Origin: Chitinophagaceae bacterium
GTDB taxonomy: Bacteria > Bacteroidota > Bacteroidia > Chitinophagales > Chitinophagaceae
Direction: 5' to 3'
NCBI GenBank assembly: GCA_016720775.1
Contig: JADKJX010000001.1
Coordinates: 1,534,501 to 1,598,500 of the forward strand
Length of the DNA stretch: 64,000 nt
Below the pieces are notes generated by a model, which saw nothing but the letters and a program-made list of their open reading frames with translations, made no database searches and had not been told where the DNA came from. Position 1 is the first letter of the stretch, and each line of letters starts with the position of its first letter. This document shows positions 19,373 to 27,819 of this stretch, piece after piece. Both the position numbers and the translations under genes were made by a program.

Positions 19373-20353
19373 TCAAGAACCTTTTTTTTGCTCAGAAACC
19401 TTATCATCATCTTTATTATAGGCCTTGATGATCTGTTTTACGAGACGGTGCCTTACCACGTCTTCTTCATCGAGCTCAATATGAGCAATACCTTCGATGT
19501 TCTTAAGAATACGGGTGGCTTTAAATAAACCGCTCGACTGGTTTTTGGGCAGGTCAATCTGGGTAGGGTCGCCGGTGATGATGGCTTTGGCATTGGGGCC
19601 GATCCTGGTAAGGAACATTTTTATCTGCAGGTCATTGGTGTTTTGCGCTTCATCCAATATGATGAAGGCATTATCCAATGTTCGTCCACGCATGTAAGCC
19701 AGCGGCGCAATTTCAATGGTTCGGGTGCTCATGTAATACCCCAGTTTGTCGGCGGGTATCATGTCATCCAACGCATCGTATAATGGTCTTAAATAGGGGT
19801 CAATTTTTTCTTTCAGGTCGCCGGGGAGGAAGCCAAGGCTTTCACCGGCCTCTACAGCAGGCCTGGTTAAGATGATCTTCTTCACCAGTTTATTTTTCAA
19901 TGCTCTTACCGCCAAAGCCACGGCTGTATAGGTTTTACCCGTACCGGCGGGGCCAATGGCAAACAGCACATCGTTCTTGTCGCATGCTTCCACCATCTTT
20001 TTCTGGTTGGCCGTACGTGCCCTTACGGTTTTACCGTTGGGACCAAAAACAAGTACGTCATTGGGATTCCGGTCCATGAAGTTGTCGATGACCCGTTCAT
20101 CATCGCCACCCAGTATCTGTTCAAAGTAATTGGCGCTCATGTGCCCGTTCCTTTCCAGGTAGCGGAGAATGAGGTCAATTTTTTCCCTTGCTCCCTCGAT
20201 CTGTTCGGGAGCCCCACTCAGTTTTATCTGTGTGCCGCGGCTGAGAATTTTTAGCAGGGGAAATTTCTTTTTTAAGATGTCCAGTTTACCGTTGTTTACT
20301 CCAAAAAATTCGATAGGGTTTACGGTTTCGAGGTTAATGATCGCTTCTGTCAA
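19373..20353 (-). CDS. phoH: PhoH-like ATPase
   Basis: 326 residues: an N-terminal KH-like part (about 1-70; GVNNGKLDILKKKFPLLKIL) and a P-loop ATPase domain with Walker A GPAGTGKT (134-141) and Walker B FIILDEAQ (230-237). PhoH proteins are thought to be RNA helicase-like or RNA-processing ATPases linked to YbeY and stress. The start is TTG at 20351-20353: an in-frame stop lies just upstream and the product begins TEAIINLETVNPIEFFGVNN as relatives do. Followed by its own terminator at 19309-19341. Confidence 0.93.
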   Translation of the reverse strand: MTEAIINLETVNPIEFFGVNNGKLDILKKKFPLLKILSRGTQIKLSGAPEQIEGAREKIDLILRYLERNGHMSANYFEQILGGDDERVIDNFMDRNPNDVLVFGPNGKTVRARTANQKKMVEACDKNDVLFAIGPAGTGKTYTAVALAVRALKNKLVKKIILTRPAVEAGESLGFLPGDLKEKIDPYLRPLYDALDDMIPADKLGYYMSTRTIEIAPLAYMRGRTLDNAFIILDEAQNTNDLQIKMFLTRIGPNAKAIITGDPTQIDLPKNQSSGLFKATRILKNIEGIAHIELDEEDVVRHRLVKQIIKAYNKDDDKVSEQKKGS

Positions 20354-20605
20354 TGGATTTTAGTTTTTTGCACTGTTTCTGTCATGCTGGATAACCCCGG
20401 GCATACATAGCAGCGTTCTGTTATCAAAAAAATTCAAAGGGCACTTACTAACGCATCTTCATTTCAAATGTAATGAATTGATATTAATAGATTACAAACT
20501 TACTTATACACAAAACGTATTTTTGGTGGAAAAGTTTTCTGAGAAAAATAAGTTTAACAAATAAATTTTATGAATACCTGGTTAATAAAAATCAACCGGG
20601 TGTTT

Positions 20606-20850
20606 TTAAATGGCCAGGCCTTCTTCCCATTCATAATGCCCGGATGCAGTGTTACTATGCCCGGCATCGCCGATGTTGATGAATTCGCTGCCCCGGTTAT
20701 TTGCAAAATATTTTGCCCTTTCCAGTGAAACCCATTGATCATTTGAACTGGCAACTACAATGGTTCTGAAATTAATTTTTTCCTTAGGAAATGGAGCCAA
20801 GCCCAATGTTGCCTGCTGTACTATTTTAGTTAAAAAATCCCATAATGCGA
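20606..20850 (-). pseudogene. Remnant of an RBBP9/YdeN-type serine hydrolase
   Basis: Only the C-terminal part of the family is present: LGLAPFPKEKINF, IVVASSNDQWVSLERA (with the catalytic Asp in SSND) and GDAGHSNTASGHYEWEEGLAI (catalytic His in GDAGHSNTASGHYEW). The N-terminal half with the nucleophile Ser is missing, and upstream the frame runs back into an overlapping gene. The stop follows directly after GLAI, a few residues short of the usual end. A dead fragment, in an A+T-rich accessory patch. Confidence 0.7.
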
Positions 20851-21374
20851 TATGCAGGCATTTTCGGAAATTTTTTTACCTCTTTTATTTATTTCAACCG
20901 TGTCCTTTAAAACAAGGATCCCATATTGTGAATCACCACTGGTTCCAATCAGATATTTAGGCTTGTCCCACTGGTATGCGAAGAAGGTGTAAGTGCTGTC
21001 AGAACCTATGCCAATATAAATACTGCTTTTAAATTTTTCAATTAATGTTTTCGGAATAATAAAATTGCCTGTTCGAGTTGGTTTTAAGTCATGCCTAATA
21101 AAAGCAGAATCGAAATAGACAGGAATTGATTCTGCACTATCATGGAAATGGATCTCGAAACTAATGTTATGTTCAGGTAAATTATTTTTTTCAAGACAAC
21201 ATCTGTCTTATATATTTTGCTAAAATTCATTAAGCTGTCTGATAGTTCCTGATGAAGTTCTGCGTTGCGTTGATAATAATTTATTAGTTTTTTGTCTTTG
21301 GAATTACAACTTGAAATGCAAAGTGCAAAAATGCAGGTGGTCAAAAATTGTATTGTTGTATTTCGGTTGGCCAT
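20830..21374 (-). pseudogene. Lipoprotein gene with a one-base frameshift in an A7 run
   Basis: The N-terminal frame starts at 21374 (MANRNTTIQFLTTC... with lipobox CISSC) and reads SLMNFSKIYKTDVVLKK. At the homopolymer on 21185-21191 (A7 on the coding strand) the sensible sequence moves to another frame: NNLPEHNISFEIHFHDSAE, FDSAFIRHDLKPTRTGNFI, YTFFAYQWDKPKYLIGTSGD, ending ISHYGIF at 20830. Adding one A restores a single frame of about 181 residues. The protein is not recognised; it is a putative small lipoprotein. It may be a real slippage mutation or a sequencing error. The end overlaps the hydrolase remnant. Confidence 0.75.
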
Positions 21375-21450
21375 TAATAAATTATTCTGTCTAAATTTAA
21401 AGGCTGTCGGCAAGTATAGCAGGCAACGGGCAGGGCTTGCAGCAAACCTG

Positions 21451-21462
21451 ATGTTAGCGGTA
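21451..21462. repeat. Left inverted site ATGTTAGCGGTA of a cassette-like unit
   Basis: Exact reverse complement of 22199-22210. The bases next to it (GGCAACGGGCAGGGCTTGC, GCAAACCTG) form short complementary stretches such as GCAAGC-type arms on the minus strand. Looks like the recombination-site half of a gene cassette. Confidence 0.55.
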
Positions 21463-21476
21463 GTTTTTGTTGATAA

Positions 21477-22157
21477 TTATATCTCAATTGTCTTTGGTAA
21501 ATGATGGGCAATGTCAATACAAAGTGCTACATCTTTAACTGTAAATTTTGCTTTAGTGTATTTTTTTGTCTTATTAATTTCGGTTAATTGTTCATGAAGA
21601 GTTTGAGCCTTTGCGTTTGCCACTTTTTTAATGGTATCTATGCCAGTCTCATAAAATATACGGCAGAAAATTGGTCCAACACCCCAAATTCTTGATAAGT
21701 CAGAAAGTTTGGTTAGTTCTTCTAATGCAGAAATTGGGACATCAATTTCCTGTGCAAATGCTATCCTTTTCTTTTTGGTGTCGCATTGCTCAAAAAGCTG
21801 AAGTGTATTTTTAATACCCTTTTTGTTGAGTTTACCAATGAGAGATTTATCAGCGTCAGGAAATTCTGAGATAGAAACTGGCTTGGGAAGTAAACGATTT
21901 ACTTCTCTTCTCAAAATCGTAAGATAATCAGTAGGAATATTAGTCTCCTTTGAAAGGTGTTTGATTTTGTCAGAAGATTTTAATGCCTGAACCAACATAA
22001 GTAGATTTGTGATACCGTGTTGTATCAAATAGTCAAACCTTTCTTTTGTCTTCTCATAAAGAATTCGTCTACCAGGAAGCAATTCTGACTTTTCCAAAAT
22101 CTTTCTGTATTTGGTCAAACTGAATTGCTCGATGTCTATAAAATATTTTGTTGTCAT
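21477..22157 (-). CDS. DUF4332 (helix-hairpin-helix) protein
   Basis: 226 residues. The C-terminal half has the DUF4332 helix-hairpin-helix signature: LSRIWGVGPIFCRIFYETG and IDTIKKVANAKAQTLHEQL. The N-terminal half also holds a helical repeat (YLIQHGITNLLMLVQALKSS, IGKLNKKGIKNTLQLFEQ). HhH domains bind DNA or mediate protein contacts; no catalytic domain is present, so a role is not known. The gene is visibly more A+T-rich than its neighbours and sits exactly between inverted 12-bp sites, suggesting acquisition as a cassette. Confidence 0.75.
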   Translation of the reverse strand: MTTKYFIDIEQFSLTKYRKILEKSELLPGRRILYEKTKERFDYLIQHGITNLLMLVQALKSSDKIKHLSKETNIPTDYLTILRREVNRLLPKPVSISEFPDADKSLIGKLNKKGIKNTLQLFEQCDTKKKRIAFAQEIDVPISALEELTKLSDLSRIWGVGPIFCRIFYETGIDTIKKVANAKAQTLHEQLTEINKTKKYTKAKFTVKDVALCIDIAHHLPKTIEI

Positions 22158-22198
22158 ATTTGCGTGAACCTATTTTAGGACGAGAGGTTCTTTAAAAT

Positions 22199-22210
22199 TA
22201 CCGCTAACAT
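22199..22210. repeat. Right inverted site TACCGCTAACAT of a cassette-like unit
   Basis: Exact reverse complement of 21451-21462, lying 42 bases upstream of the DUF4332 start codon. Next to it is GCGGCGTACAAC, and a small GAACCT/AGGTTC hairpin at 22166-22190 lies inside the unit. Confidence 0.55.
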
Positions 22211-22320
22211 GTAAATTTATGCTATTAGATGCGGCGTACAACAAAATCAGAAGTTGAAACTCAAGGTTTTGATATTATACTTTTTGTATTGCTGTCAGGA
22301 CGATGCTCCCGATATAAACC

Positions 22321-22890
22321 TTAATCAAACTCATTCCGGTATCCCAGGTTCTTCACATTCTTCACGCTTTCCATTACGATATCGTCCTGGTATTCTTTAA
22401 AGGCTTCTAATTTTCCGGCAATGGAAGTGTCGTGTAAGGCGAGTATCTGTGCGGCGAGGATGCCGGCATTTTTAGCGCCATTGAGAGCAACGGTTGCCAC
22501 GGGCACGCCGTAAGGCATTTGTAAAATAGAGAGCATAGAGTCCCATCCATCAATGCTGTTGGAAGACTTAACGGGTACACCAATTACGGGCAGTATGGTA
22601 TTGGCGGCGATCATGCCGGGTAAATGGGCAGCGCCTCCGGCACCGGCGATGATGACCTTTACACCTCTTTCTTTTGCTTTTTGTGCATATTCACGCAGGC
22701 GTTCGGGTGTACGGTGAGCTGATACGATGGTAAGCTCAGGCTCCACTTCAAACTGGCGGAGCATTTCGGCAGCGCCGTTCATTATTTCCAGGTCGCTTTC
22801 GCTGCCCATGACAATTCCAACCAGGGGACCGTTTGCTTCTTGTTTGTTTGTAGTTTGAGGTTTGTAGTTTGTGGTTGCTTTACTCGGCAT
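22321..22890 (-). CDS. purE: N5-carboxyaminoimidazole ribonucleotide mutase PurE
   Basis: 189 residues. Class I PurE marks: MGSESD (28-33), SAHRTP (57-62, catalytic His59), GAGGAAHLPG (83-92). It converts N5-CAIR to CAIR in purine synthesis, after PurK. The first 20 residues (MPSKATTNYKPQTTNKQEAN) are coded by a low-complexity repeat (CAAACTACAAACCTCAAAC type) and are not part of the enzyme fold. The next Met, in GIVMGS, is inside the core, so translation has to include the repeat-coded leader. The start lies one base after the stop of the four-helix-bundle gene. PurK lies 6 kb away on the same strand, damaged. Confidence 0.95.
   Translation of the reverse strand: MPSKATTNYKPQTTNKQEANGPLVGIVMGSESDLEIMNGAAEMLRQFEVEPELTIVSAHRTPERLREYAQKAKERGVKVIIAGAGGAAHLPGMIAANTILPVIGVPVKSSNSIDGWDSMLSILQMPYGVPVATVALNGAKNAGILAAQILALHDTSIAGKLEAFKEYQDDIVMESVKNVKNLGYRNEFD
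22845..22880. repeat. Repeat GTTTGTAGTTTG family, translated into PurE
   Basis: GTTTGTTTGTAGTTTGAGG and TTTGTAGTTTGTGGTTG in tandem. It is inverted with respect to 23317-23345. It codes most of the first 20 residues of PurE. Confidence 0.8.
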
Positions 22891-22891
22891 A

Positions 22892-23287
22892 TTATCTGTT
22901 TTTAAACTTTTGTCCTTTAATGTTCGACTTGTTCAAATAACTAATGAACGAAGTTATTTGTTTTGTCAGTTCATCAGCATAGCCGTAAAAATAACTGAAT
23001 TTCTCCTGGTCTAAATATTTTCTGTCCAACGCCCTGATTAATTGAGATTTGACTTCACCTGTTGAGCCTTTTGCGTAAGTAAGAAAATTGATGAACTCCA
23101 ACCTGCTGCTTCTTTCAAATCCTTCGGAAATATTATCCATGATAGAGCCGCTTGCTGCATTGATCTGGTCAATAAGTTTATAATCCCTTTTAAATCCTCC
23201 TTCCCGGCTGTATTTAAATATTTCATATGAAAGAGTCCTGGCTTTCTGCCATATTTCCAAATCTTCAAACCGTGTAATCGTAGGCAT
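22892..23287 (-). CDS. Four-helix bundle protein (S23/IVP family)
   Basis: 131 residues from the start at 23287 (MPTITRFEDLEIWQKAR); a longer frame from 23359 would translate the upstream repeat. Family marks: FEDLEIWQKARTLSYEIFK, INAASGSIMDNISEGFERSS, FLTYAKGSTGEVKSQL, and the C-terminal helix with LNKSN. The family was first seen as ORFs inside 23S rRNA intervening sequences and is related to the Avd proteins of diversity-generating retroelements; its own function is unclear. It is bracketed by inverted copies of a CAAACTACAAACTTCAAAC repeat and ends one base before purE. Confidence 0.88.
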   Translation of the reverse strand: MPTITRFEDLEIWQKARTLSYEIFKYSREGGFKRDYKLIDQINAASGSIMDNISEGFERSSRLEFINFLTYAKGSTGEVKSQLIRALDRKYLDQEKFSYFYGYADELTKQITSFISYLNKSNIKGQKFKNR

Positions 23288-23316
23288 TAGAAAAGAGTTA
23301 TGTAGTTGCGGTAACC

Positions 23317-23345
23317 TCAAACTACAAACTTCAAACTTCAAACTT
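23317..23345. repeat. Repeat CAAACTACAAACTTCAAAC family, upstream copy
   Basis: CCTCAAACTACAAACTTC followed by AAACTTCAAACTTCC. Inverted partner of 22845-22880; the two enclose the four-helix-bundle gene. It also lies directly after the TolC gene's neighbourhood, filling the gap to it. Confidence 0.8.
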
Positions 23346-23362
23346 CCGATGGAAATCACGTA

Positions 23363-24721
23363 TTATTTGACCAAATCCCCTTTCAGTTTCAGTAGTTCCG
23401 TCTCTGCAAGCTTTGTATTATATCTTGCTGCAATCAAACGATCATAAGCAAGCTCCAGGCTTTTTTGTGTTTCTCTTAATTCCAGGTAGGTGGAGATCCC
23501 CAGTCGTAATCTTTCCAAAGCGATGTACACATTTTCTTTTGCAAGTAAGATATTCTCTTCTTCCAGTGCCAGGGTCTTCTTTTGCAGTTCGTAATCTTTA
23601 AAGGCATTGGTGATGCCCAGGTCGATCTTTGCTTTTTGATTCTTATAGGAAATGTTGAGGTAATCAATATCAAGCTGTGCCTGCTGTATCTGGCGGCGGG
23701 TGTTAAAGCCATTCAATATGGGAACGGTAATGCCGATGCCGTAGTTGAAACCGTTGTTGCGGTTGTAGAGTGGAGTAAAAGTATTTATCACCGATTTGTT
23801 ATCCGTCTTTGAATAGTTGTACGCCGAATTAAACGTAAGGGTAGGGTAGCGCTCAGCCTTTCTTTCTTTTAAAGTAAGCTTACCGATGTCGATATTCTTT
23901 TTGGTTAAAAGCAACTGCGGGTTGGTTTTTTCCACGGCACCCAACAGGTCACCAAGGATAATGTCGGTAGCAAATTCAATGGAATCAGCAACCTCGTACC
24001 GGGTATTCAGTTCCACATTCATCAACTGGTTCAGTTGTTCTTTCAGTTGTTCAATAAGTGTTTGCTGTTTAAGCCTTGCTGCTTTCTGTGCATTCAGGTC
24101 TACCTTGCCCTGCAACAGTTCGGGCTTAGCACCCAGGCCAACGCTCAATTTTTTCTCGGCCACTTTCACCCGTTCTTCATTGATGCCCATTTGTTCTTCA
24201 ATGGCTTTCAGCAATTGTTTTTGCCGAACGATGTTGTAATAATTATTGATCACATCGGCAACGGTGGTCACCATCTGGTTCTTGATGTTGAGTTCGCCCA
24301 GCCGTACAAATTCAGCCAGTTTATCTTTTGTGGCAAACATTTTAAGCCCGTCGAACAAGGTCCAGTTAAGCTGAACAGACCCGGTGAGGGTGTTGGAACG
24401 AATGCCTTTGCTTTCCCTCTTTGTTCCGTCGGCCAGCTTTTGTTTCTGGTTATTGTTGTTGAATACCAGCCCACCGGTTGCATTCACCCGTGGTAAAAAA
24501 GCAGCACGTGCATAGGAATTATCCAATGCATACGAACTGGAGTCATTGCGTAATAGCTGGATGTCGAAATTATTTTCCAGTGCAGCGGAGATGGCCTGCT
24601 GCACCGTTATCCGGTAGCCATCAGATTTATTCTGTGCCGATACCTGGCGGCAATCCATCAGTATAAAAAGACACAGTATCGTTATGTTAAAGCGATTCTT
24701 CATTAAAAAACATTTTATCAT
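23363..24721 (-). CDS. TolC-family outer-membrane efflux protein
   Basis: 452 residues with signal peptide (MKNRFNITILCLFILMDCRQVSA) after six extra codons, then the two TolC repeats: ISAALENNFDIQLLRND ... RAAFLPRVNATGG, and TLKERKAERYPTLTFN with long alpha-barrel helices (LKQQTLIEQLKEQLNQLMN, KSLELAYDRLIAARYNTKL). Forms the trimeric outer-membrane exit channel for the RND pump. The start overlaps the stop of the RND gene by ATGA, so the two are translationally coupled. Third gene of the MFP-RND-TolC operon. Confidence 0.92.
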   Translation of the reverse strand: MIKCFLMKNRFNITILCLFILMDCRQVSAQNKSDGYRITVQQAISAALENNFDIQLLRNDSSSYALDNSYARAAFLPRVNATGGLVFNNNNQKQKLADGTKRESKGIRSNTLTGSVQLNWTLFDGLKMFATKDKLAEFVRLGELNIKNQMVTTVADVINNYYNIVRQKQLLKAIEEQMGINEERVKVAEKKLSVGLGAKPELLQGKVDLNAQKAARLKQQTLIEQLKEQLNQLMNVELNTRYEVADSIEFATDIILGDLLGAVEKTNPQLLLTKKNIDIGKLTLKERKAERYPTLTFNSAYNYSKTDNKSVINTFTPLYNRNNGFNYGIGITVPILNGFNTRRQIQQAQLDIDYLNISYKNQKAKIDLGITNAFKDYELQKKTLALEEENILLAKENVYIALERLRLGISTYLELRETQKSLELAYDRLIAARYNTKLAETELLKLKGDLVK

Positions 24722-27700
24722 CCTTGTTGGGGAGTTGATTGCGGAATATCATCCAACGCACTTCTTTTCTTTTTGGTAGAAAGATAAGAATACATGGCAG
24801 GTATTACAAACAGGGTAAGTATCAGGGAGAACATTACTCCGCCAACGATAACAATACCCAGCGGAATACGGCTGGTAGATGCATCGCCCAATGATAAGGC
24901 AAGCGGCAACGCACCGAGGCTCATGGCCAGGCTCGTCATGATGATGGGACGGAACCTTGCCACGGCGGCTTCCGTAACTGCAGGAATTTTTTTGCTGCCT
25001 TTCAGTTGTATCTTATTGGCAAATTCCACGATGAGGATACCGTTTTTGGTTACCAGTCCGATGAGCATGATCATACCGATCTGTGAAAAGATATTGAGTG
25101 TTTGATTAAATAGTGATAATGAAAGCACGGCACCCGCCAAGGCAAGCGGCACGGTGAACATGATGGTGAACGGATCAATGAAACTTTCAAACTGGGCAGC
25201 AAGTACCAGGTATATAAGTACCAACGCAAGTAAGAATGCAAACAGGGTATTACCGGAGCTTTCAGCAAAATCTCTCGACGTACCGGTGAGTGCAGTTGAG
25301 AATGATTCGTCTAATAGTTTTTTTGAGATTTCTTCCATTTCTTTTATCCCATCGCCCACTGTTTTGCCGGGTTGCAATCCTGCAGAAACAGTAGCAGACC
25401 GGTACCGGTTAAAATGGTAAATGGTTGGTGGTGTTACTTCTTCTGAATAGGTGATGAGATTTTCCAGCGCAATGGCATCGCCCCGGTTGTTGCGTACATA
25501 AATACTTTTCAGGTCGGAGGGATCATCCCTGTCTGACCTTACTACCTGTCCTAATACCTGGTATTGTTTTCCGTCCTTGGTAAAATAACCCATGCGCCGG
25601 TTACTCAGTGCAAGCTGCAGTGTTCCCGAAATATCATCGATGCTAACGCCCAATGCACTTGCCTTCATGCGGTCGATGTTGATACGCAGTTCGGGTTTAT
25701 TGAATTTAAGATCGGCATCCACACCAAGCAACACCGAACTCTTATTGGCTTCGTCTAAAAATTTTGGTAATACTTTTTTTATTTTCTCCGGATCAACATT
25801 CTGCAATACAAACTGCACGGGCTGGCCGGCACGGCGGTTTACAGCGATCGTTTGTTCCTGTATTGCAAACGCCCTTCCCTGGGTAAAACGGGGCATCACT
25901 TTGTTTGCCCAGTCAACCACATCCTGCTGACTTCTTTTTCTTTCACCCGGATCACACAATACCACTCTCACAAAACCGGAGTTAGAAGAACCTGAGCCCG
26001 TGAAGCCCGGGGCAGTAAGGCTCACCATGTATCTTTTTTCCGGAATGGAGTCGAGCAGGAAGTTGGATAGTTTGTCCATGAACTTATCCATCGCATCGTA
26101 GGATGTGCCTTCGGGCGCAGTAACCGAAAGCCGGAACCCGCTTTTATCTTCCATGGGAGCCAGTTCGCTTTGCAGTTTGCTGCCTACAAAATAAATAACG
26201 CCGAAGCAGACAACCAGCAGCACGAGTGCCATCCATCTTACTTTCATAAAACCGGTCAATGCACGGCGGTACCCATTTTCAAGACTGCGGAAGAAAGGTT
26301 CGGTGACGGTATAGAACCAGGAATGTTTGTGCGACTTATTGGCAAGAAAAACGTTGAGTACCGGTGTTAAGGTAAGCGATACAAATGCGGATATGAGCAC
26401 GGCGCCGGCCACCACAATGCCAAACTCCCGGAACAGCCTTCCTACAAAACCCTGTAAGAAGATGATGGGCAGGAATACAATGGCCAATGTTATTGATGTG
26501 GCTATCACCGCAAAATAAATTTCTTTGGAACCTTCTTTGGCCGCCTGCCACTTGGGCATTCCACCTTCTATCTTTTTATAAATATTTTCCGTGACAACAA
26601 TACCATCATCCACCACAAGCCCGGTTGCCAATACAATGGCGAGCAGGGTAAGCACATTGATGGTGAAGCCGGATATGTACATGATGAAGAAAGCACCGAT
26701 CAGTGAAACCGGGATATCGATCAGGGGGCGGATGGCGATGAGCCATTCCCTGAAGAAAAGATAGATGATGAGGACCACCAGTCCGAACGCAACCAATAAT
26801 GTTTCGCCCACTTCATTGATGGACTTGCGGATGTATTGGGTCTGGTCCCAGGAAAGTTCAAACCGTATATCAGCAGGCAGGTCTTTCCGTATCTGTTCAA
26901 TGCGTTTGGTGATCTCATCCGCAATGGCAATGTAATTGGTACCCGGCTGCGGAATAACGGCGATGGCGATCATGGGTACGCCGCTTTCTTTTAAAACACT
27001 TTCTTCATTCTCCGGTCCCAGTACTGCTTCGCCCACATCTTTTAAACGTACATCGGTACCGTTTACATTCTTTACTATTAAATTATTGAATTCTTCTTCG
27101 GTATTCAGCCTTCCGAAAGTGCGAATGGAAAGTTCGGTAGCATCGCCGGAAATTTTACCGGAAGGAAGTTCCACATTCTCTTTCAGCAAGGCTGTCTGCA
27201 CATCAGCAGGGGTGAGGGAGAAAGCGCTGAGTTTGGATGGTGAGAACCAGATGCGCATGGCATATTTCTTTTCGCCCCATATCAACACGTTACTTACACC
27301 GGTAACCGTTTGTAAACGTTCTACGATGTTGTTGTTTGCAAATTCTGTTATCTGTAATGAGTTGCGGATATTGCTCTGCAGCAGCATGATGATCACCGGG
27401 TCGTTGCTGTTATCGGCTTTGGATACCACGGGAGGTGCATCCAGGTCGCTGGGCAATGAACGGGTGGCCTGTGATACTTTATCACGAACATCATTGGTAG
27501 CAGACTCCAGGTCGGAACCCAATACAAACTCAACGGTGATGTTGCTGCTTCCCTGTGAACTTTGTGAGGATATGTTTTTTATACCGGCAATGCCGTTGAT
27601 CGCTTTTTCAAGCGGCTCGGTAATTTGTGTTTCAATGATCTCGGCATTGGCGCCGGGGTAGGAGGTTCGAACACTGATATTCGGTGGATCAAGCGCCGGG

Positions 27701-27810
27701 AAATCACGAACCCCCAAAAAATTAAATCCAATGGCACCAAACACAATGATGAGTATGTTGAGCACAATGGCAAAAACGGGCCTTCGTAAACTGAATTCTG
27801 AAATGTTCAT
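24718..27810 (-). CDS. RND efflux transporter, inner-membrane pump
   Basis: 1030 residues, full length for the HAE/AcrB-like class. Visible marks: N-terminal SLRRPVFAIVLNILIIVFG, YPGANAEIIETQITEPLE, the TM4 proton-relay motif GLVVDDGIVVTEN (two Asp), and C-terminal half VLIYLVLAAQFESFIDPF, GLVTKNGILIVEFAN, AAVARFRPIIMTSLA. Proton-driven export of drugs or other amphiphiles from the periplasm through the partner MFP and TolC. It lies 9 bases after the MFP gene and overlaps the TolC gene. Substrate unknown. Confidence 0.95.
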   Translation of the reverse strand: MNISEFSLRRPVFAIVLNILIIVFGAIGFNFLGVRDFPALDPPNISVRTSYPGANAEIIETQITEPLEKAINGIAGIKNISSQSSQGSSNITVEFVLGSDLESATNDVRDKVSQATRSLPSDLDAPPVVSKADNSNDPVIIMLLQSNIRNSLQITEFANNNIVERLQTVTGVSNVLIWGEKKYAMRIWFSPSKLSAFSLTPADVQTALLKENVELPSGKISGDATELSIRTFGRLNTEEEFNNLIVKNVNGTDVRLKDVGEAVLGPENEESVLKESGVPMIAIAVIPQPGTNYIAIADEITKRIEQIRKDLPADIRFELSWDQTQYIRKSINEVGETLLVAFGLVVLIIYLFFREWLIAIRPLIDIPVSLIGAFFIMYISGFTINVLTLLAIVLATGLVVDDGIVVTENIYKKIEGGMPKWQAAKEGSKEIYFAVIATSITLAIVFLPIIFLQGFVGRLFREFGIVVAGAVLISAFVSLTLTPVLNVFLANKSHKHSWFYTVTEPFFRSLENGYRRALTGFMKVRWMALVLLVVCFGVIYFVGSKLQSELAPMEDKSGFRLSVTAPEGTSYDAMDKFMDKLSNFLLDSIPEKRYMVSLTAPGFTGSGSSNSGFVRVVLCDPGERKRSQQDVVDWANKVMPRFTQGRAFAIQEQTIAVNRRAGQPVQFVLQNVDPEKIKKVLPKFLDEANKSSVLLGVDADLKFNKPELRINIDRMKASALGVSIDDISGTLQLALSNRRMGYFTKDGKQYQVLGQVVRSDRDDPSDLKSIYVRNNRGDAIALENLITYSEEVTPPTIYHFNRYRSATVSAGLQPGKTVGDGIKEMEEISKKLLDESFSTALTGTSRDFAESSGNTLFAFLLALVLIYLVLAAQFESFIDPFTIMFTVPLALAGAVLSLSLFNQTLNIFSQIGMIMLIGLVTKNGILIVEFANKIQLKGSKKIPAVTEAAVARFRPIIMTSLAMSLGALPLALSLGDASTSRIPLGIVIVGGVMFSLILTLFVIPAMYSYLSTKKKRSALDDIPQSTPQQG

Positions 27811-27819
27811 GCTACAGGC

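Noticed and set aside
20354..20605. Gene or RNA in the spacer after phoH's start
   Set aside because: A+T-rich with a weak ACCCGGTTGA/TTAACCAGGT-type hairpin only; nothing that can be supported.
26936..27661. 241-residue plus-strand frame
   Set aside because: Antisense shadow of the RND pump gene; composition (Ser/Leu-rich) fits a shadow.
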